DNA from: Deltaproteobacteria bacterium
GTDB lineage: Bacteria; Myxococcota_A; UBA9042
Assembly (NCBI GenBank): GCA_016875335.1
Contig: VGRO01000039.1
Span: 1-36,739, forward strand
Length of the DNA: 36,739 nucleotides
Direction: 5' to 3'
Shown here: piece by piece, positions 36,201 through 36,739 of the stretch
Numbering within the stretch: the first letter of the stretch is position 1
Layout: each line of letters starts with the position of its first letter
Program-made: the position numbers and the translations under genes
The notes under the pieces: generated by a model
Databases searched by the model: none
Told to the model about the DNA's origin: nothing
The model's input: the letters and a program-made list of their open reading frames with translations, nothing else

Positions 36201-36739
36201 GCGCTGGCCGCGTCGAACAGGGTGTCGATCTGCTTCTTTTGGTCGGCCGCTTGGTCCGGCACGAGCGACTTGGGGTCGAGGCCGGCGTCCTGGCCGATTT
36301 GCGCGATGGTCTCAATGCGGCCGGGATCCTGACCCAGTGGCGATTCCAGCGCTTGCGCGGCTGCGTTGTCGGCGGTCAGGCCGAACACATCGGATCCGAG
36401 TTCCGCAGCGGCGACGCGGCCTGCAAACGGGTCGGCGAGGTCGCCCGCGGCGTTGGCGTCGGCGACGGGTTCGGCGGTCGTGCCCGGGGAGGCCAGGGCC
36501 CCGCCTTCCGTGGCGGCGGGGGCGACCGGGCCAGGGCCGTCAACCTTGACGTCTGCTTTCTGGTCGCGGGGCGCGGCAGCGGGGGCGGCGGGACCACCGG
36601 CTGCGCCACCGGCTGCGGCGCCATCTTGGGCTTGCGCGGGCGTCTGGCCGGCTTCGGCGACCTGCTGCACGTCGGGGCCGGCGCCGGCGTCACCTTTGGG
36701 CGCCTGCTCTTGCTTGGCGGCCACTTCGCCGGCGGAACC
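24266..36739 (-). CDS. Giant eCIS-core (DUF4157) tandem-repeat protein, over 4,150 aa (5' end may lie outside window)
   Basis: A single uninterrupted frame runs from the TAG-side end at 24266 to the right edge. The first possible start seen is GTG 36724 (4,152 aa), but the five upstream codons are also open, so the true start may be outside; residue numbers here count from that GTG. Residues about 1-95 are Ala/Gly/Pro-rich and disordered-looking. Residues about 95-240 are helical with repeated GKGKDLLGKGEDLL-like units. Residues 244-318 match the DUF4157 eCIS-core pattern, but with EELVH instead of HExxH. Residues about 370-720 are beta-rich. Residues about 720-3860 hold about 48 tandem repeats of about 66 aa. 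The last ~295 residues form a unique domain ending in LSLDTLKRALGL. There is no signal peptide or membrane segment in what is visible, and I find only two cysteines, both in the C-terminal domain. Function is unknown. The domain suggests an injection-system-associated or secreted giant protein. Confidence 0.9.
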   Translation of the reverse strand, partial: GSAGEVAAKQEQAPKGDAGAGPDVQQVAEAGQTPAQAQDGAAAGGAAGGPAAPAAAPRDQKADVKVDGPGPVAPAATEGGALASPGTTAEPVADANAAGDLADPFAGRVAAAELGSDVFGLTADNAAAQALESPLGQDPGRIETIAQIGQDAGLDPKSLVPDQAADQKKQIDTLFDAASAGKSMFGKGGLPGFGGAGAAKLDSWLGKGKDLLGKGEDLLAKGKEMADMAGKLAKDPSGLVKQLGAGKGLPGAVRQKAEKALGMDLGDVKVFAGDAAQKLAGEVGANAFAAGKDIVMGAASKMGDGDQALVLAEELVHVAQMKGKGAMERGAKGLSAATDRAEKAARTAAAKVLEGAEIDAKSYEAEARALYRNTGSAPGATSGPEMPTSVTLSIAGKSTVVKLPKLTPGTTSKMVTLPALNVKGLSFESQARFKFDQTTGKFNGGTAYGTIGVGDVITLADTQVTIDQSGAMKGSFPGATFKVGSMINDTITATVGSAGVTGSGTYEYSKLRGAKLDTWLKSGSMKIDVGADAKVSGSGTLGLEVGDFSAGNVKASIADNALGGTVTIDNKNSISLGKAAVSTGTLTGPMTKSEKVELSGSLKLDIPSLSGGKGTVQAKWDSDANKVSGQAAYEFSGSSTWGKIVFTKASLTGEVADQKLAKMAGSGSAVYDSLFKGNWNGDVDLDTEKANFELGGELVAPIVQGEVQVSKGALTIKVEQSELKSTAGKVDFKLGSFLKGTAVLEEGTNANTINATATAELVSPQTFDSVTLSKGSIVVQVRGPTVKTVSGSVDVDYKGVAQGKLSLTASSEIRRFSGSGKANLKAPLQWGDIKVLQGAIDLALKDSVVDRAQGQMKIGYLDKVEGQMSFDATKDFTSISGTATSSLVKPWPLAAPLELQADPAKKFNLEFKNSVFRQFSGAFSWKYEKFKGDVNVTAPTQDFGLISGKGKADLSEDLPIGTAGKTKLMGKPSSKLVGKITEGRFLGVSGTLKWEYGGFLAGTANIAEPRTSIAEIDGQLKATVITAKNLPGNAKVEIQPGAADALTIELRNSVAKRYQGKLDYKYDGFLKGDVTVAGQMLDFSQLGGKSAGTVYAKKTLTNVDVLEGSTMNVTFVDSAFADFSGGINFIHKEWLKGSATAVAGGGSSMTNGVIGDLTGTLLKTPPGGQSKGFKYMEGGSVKSKLNAGLNVTTFDVGSQVNWKIDDWLGGKLTLAQQSTVLRADGTDPAANLLKEKPISNDKKVVFLPSQVGVGLVNGTPAKYIGSVAARYEDWIKGTFAIAASSGAQNFDGDLSGALTKEVPLTGTPVALQPGGQAKVHVASNVVDGIQGTLLFKYGKGTRFIEGQIASATSSGAGITNISGKVTGKIIAPQTLSNLTLKTGGSIKTDMTGSRITKLGGTVNYDFGAGEKWIAGTIKLDAAQSTPTLLTGTHASNITKEFKASTLLKLTPTSGLTGQVQQNDLKTIAGPVAWQYEKWLAGKMTAPEAKPAQVSGEGEARIIDKKDVIPGKLVVIPGGGFTAKITNGDFTSFSGDVPIQWEDWFKGTVHVTKGTRTELRGPAKGTIVGPGKQFGTGAFGLKLNPGGNLITELTASGIEKLSGEAPAEYGQANDGTTWHVKGTIKMQDTTASTVKGDFSGAFASPLKFNPNPYIQPGGAIKFHVEGHQVTRPFGDVNYTFKRNEKDFLRGTATIEASSTQTNINAQVKGTVVSKITFGNIVILPGGKLDGTLRNNVNATLGGDLAFQYGTYLKGTLKIAGQINPDEAKVSGEATATTLTGKALGPFNVAAGSALGVKIENATPTQLWGNLKVSTADLSGAIEVPQSSNSTPDQVSGDATATLKADKPLGDGFFIKGGSTIQAGVEKNELKSLKGSVSWRWEQWVGGTLNAATGSTLTQVSGDGNASLLKKFTVGSTGFNILAGSGVAAKVVNNKLDSVSGTVLWSYDATEWLVGDFTLPEGTKLDSPSGTANARLAKDKVYAPVLLKQGGSLQADIAAGKPTTFAGKVLWAYPQTDGWLEGDVTLAAGSKLDALNGSATARLAKDKELAPGFKLLKGGNIVGTMTNSEPSGFTGDVNWKYETWLEGKVHVEASDLKTIQGQADAHIVEPKMVAEGFELQKGGQAKVTVGASAFKTFTGEVNWKYSEGEPVAQGSVKVSAESAWDSITGQATAQLVNDIQAAPDLKLLKEGSNLEVNIAGSRVKDFGGSIGFLYGDDGWLKGLITVDKGSTAKKVSGLASAAVVKAHPVDGTEITIMPGSNAKVVVANNDVKSFSGTLNFKYGEDPWLKGQIKVAEGATAKKISGQIQASLSKYKRISDEIKFMEGGALKATFDGASVKQFSGNLTMGYEDWLLGELKVENSDLENVTGSVKASLRKHKEVTADLMLKMGGSVELKLANSKMLSFSGDVNWSYQQWLEGNMKVQDSTGKELSGQASATIIQQKMVGESNKLEIQRGSSIQAQFTSSKVTGVGGDLAWRYDGWLKGTVSVPQWTKLDKPGGTITAGLLADKQVGNELTLKRGGSVSGTMTDGSIKKISGDVEWNYQSWLGGTVSLEPSDPHTALKGKATATVIQAKEVKAPLTIDRGGTMTIGFDSQKSMLQQQFSANLSWWYEKWLGGNLTVNDGSTFDNLSGKADVQLKEEKVYDKLTLRRGGQLRATFAASKPETFGGDLNWMYESWIGGTVKVNDGSKLSNITGEASAALLEDKPLPNEFKLMAGGHAKVGIVNNKVDNFGGTVFYKWKGWIDGSVDVQSGSKIDKISGKATAHLSKDYAVNGSEFVIKQGTSLTAVVTENKVDSLSGNLGWRYQKWAEGNLAVTSSKLDNVSGNAQARVVLDQPLGGSGLKLTPGGSIEAEVTQNKLTSFGGTINIQYKELAKGSLTIEGKTADLKTVNGEAQARLIADMPLGDGSVKLLNGSGVGVKVKGGSFSSFNGLVRFQYKEQLIGAIELTESTPTSINGSATAQVMKDFSPTNGQFFLTQGGNLRTEFKNSAFESIEGEVTWRYDNPKAKLDGRITIPRSPVNSISGEGTARLLQDTAPVQQTQLLAGGNLSVKVEANSPKSLTGRVDWKHSNWIGGYVELLDGTNVTGPFKGKAGASLLAEKPLGGKFTLLKGGNVELNLDSTQSLENQQISGMIAVQYDNWLKGSLTVDPGTTFKNIAGTAKVELMADKTVGSTGVTLKQGGNVQAKFSTAGLDSFGGVVMVDYNKWLAGSINVNTGSTPDSITGSITAQLKAEKAWGDFKLQPGGQVSVDMAASKLGGFGGVVNWQYQDWVNGTLTVNQGAKFESIGGQGSASIIAPKMIGATKVELQPGPGGHARVKVAESKLSTFSGEVNVKYDNWLDGAVTVSGESDLKSVSGNAHLRIYGGDKDIGGQVKLKDGSGFQASMVNSEVTNVSGTLGFSWKEFVGGSITVNAGSTLKKISGSATVSLLKEYDIGGGVQLVKGGSATIDFDGSAIKSVSGQLALLYDSWLQGTLTANAGSTLKSLTGTAELSVKTDKQYGKVSIKTGSSLGVDFSASKITEYRGNVEVGFEDWLKGNLNFKAQDLSSISGSGSLNVLVDHKIGGPVSILQGSYIRANFEKSDLKDFGGTISVGVKDWGKGTLTVNDGSTTKEISGSGQIELSQPKPLGSYVTITRAMIGATVEKNKIKSIYGEAVGEVKDFGTGWLRIDKTSTLTEFDGQAGLKLTTPKPIGRFAELSGGQLIANFQKNNLKDFGGFVDIKVFGWGKGNVTIDAGSTMDYIKGSATLTLTEPKTIGGIVKITGGSVSATVDGQKLTKMAGSIELQIKDDVKGSLQGQIDVETQKVSGQGKLQQIRPWTVGPLKIQDAALSATVTDNKLTGASGKATIDAGKYGRGGFDINYESVGDTPKYYGSGWVEFQPHERIKGKLTVNLSRDQKFTGSGEVNVKISDKINGMVGVALDEEGHVKLKGAVTIPGPFELFKPAPYKKDISLLDLSFVVYTPPTVKVKVGAGIGIECGIKPLTISNIVLGGECDLMEPSFASMSVSAHLASSAYADLNAYIEGSVAVSAAVVAVEAGLRAALNLHLEAAVSADPTITVSRNGLAFDMPVDARLSASLNLILTFFAKVRVGLDLGLFSIMKTVWRYDKSPDPIRLAEMAIGAKGRVKADGSGFSASMNPEYQPPDLSLDTLKRALGL
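25150..34570 (-). repeat. Array of about 48 coding repeats of about 66 aa in the giant protein
   Basis: Each unit begins with a phrase such as GGDLNWMYESWIGGTVKV. It runs through a G-S-K-L..I-S/T-G-x-A-x-A-x-L segment and then a KL..GG turn before the next unit; measured units are 65-67 aa. The Gly, Trp/Tyr and alternating hydrophobic positions suggest short beta strands and turns. Units in the middle (about 25-32 of 48) fit the W-x-Y-x-x-W pattern best, and those near both ends are degenerate. The repeats diverge at DNA level, so this is an old array rather than a recent slippage product. The count was made by eye. Confidence 0.85.
35770..35995 (-). other. Degenerate DUF4157 (eCIS core) domain within the giant protein
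   Basis: Residues 244-318 read LPGAVRQKAEKALGMDLGD, then VKVFAGDAAQKLA, GANAFAAGKDIVMG and LAEELVHVAQ. This follows the known DUF4157 order: an LP..vR..mE..fG.D start, VRVH, A..A.T.G.dI and LLAHELTHVVQ. Two usual histidines are replaced, VRVH to VKVF and HExxH to EExxH (Glu308, Glu309, His312). The match was made from memory of the family pattern, not by a profile search. Confidence 0.75.

Overview
The window is about 36.7 kb of high-GC bacterial DNA. The gene content suggests a myxobacterium-like organism (Myxococcota, formerly Deltaproteobacteria). Five predicted lipoproteins are present, and three of them have Ala/Asp-rich linkers straight after the lipobox cysteine. There are also Cys-rich repeat and FG-GAP surface proteins, a soluble FHA-GAF histidine kinase, a plant-type glutamate-cysteine ligase and a DUF4157 giant protein. 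This assignment is inferred from protein style; no rRNA or other marker is present. I saw no tRNA, rRNA, CRISPR array, insertion sequence or phage gene.

Layout, left to right. (1) 1-2888: the 3' end of hisS (+) meets a two-gene mlaF-mlaD-type lipid transport operon (-) tail to tail, with an 8-nt overlap. (2) 3082-6279: an orphan FHA-GAF-histidine kinase and a divergent NAD kinase (+), separated by a 369-bp gap that ends in a striking 18-bp inverted repeat. (3) 6451-9828: a zinc-ribbon-like membrane protein, a lipoprotein and dnaJ (all -). (4) 10015-15874: two divergent lipoproteins, a beta-propeller with a C-terminal haem c motif (-) and a very large FG-GAP protein (+). (5) 15882-20054: a run on the minus strand read as GT-C-like membrane protein, gshA, prfB. 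prfB carries the classical programmed +1 frameshift. (6) 20189-24203: a Cys-rich lipoprotein, a Uma2-family nuclease and a lipoprotein with a caspase/gingipain-like His/Cys pattern (+). (7) 24266 to the right edge: one open frame of more than 4,150 codons (-). It encodes a degenerate eCIS-core (DUF4157) domain followed by about 48 tandem ~66-residue Trp/Tyr/Gly-patterned repeats and a unique C-terminal domain.

The left two thirds mix housekeeping genes (hisS, NAD kinase, dnaJ, prfB, gshA) with envelope and surface proteins. The giant gene is the most unusual element. DUF4157 is the domain known from cargo of extracellular contractile injection systems (eCIS), but here its metal-binding motif is altered and it is joined to a giant all-beta-looking repeat array. 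No other eCIS gene lies in the window, so any link to such a system rests on that domain alone. Several promoters can be read by eye and share the pattern TTGAxx-17 bp-TACxxT.
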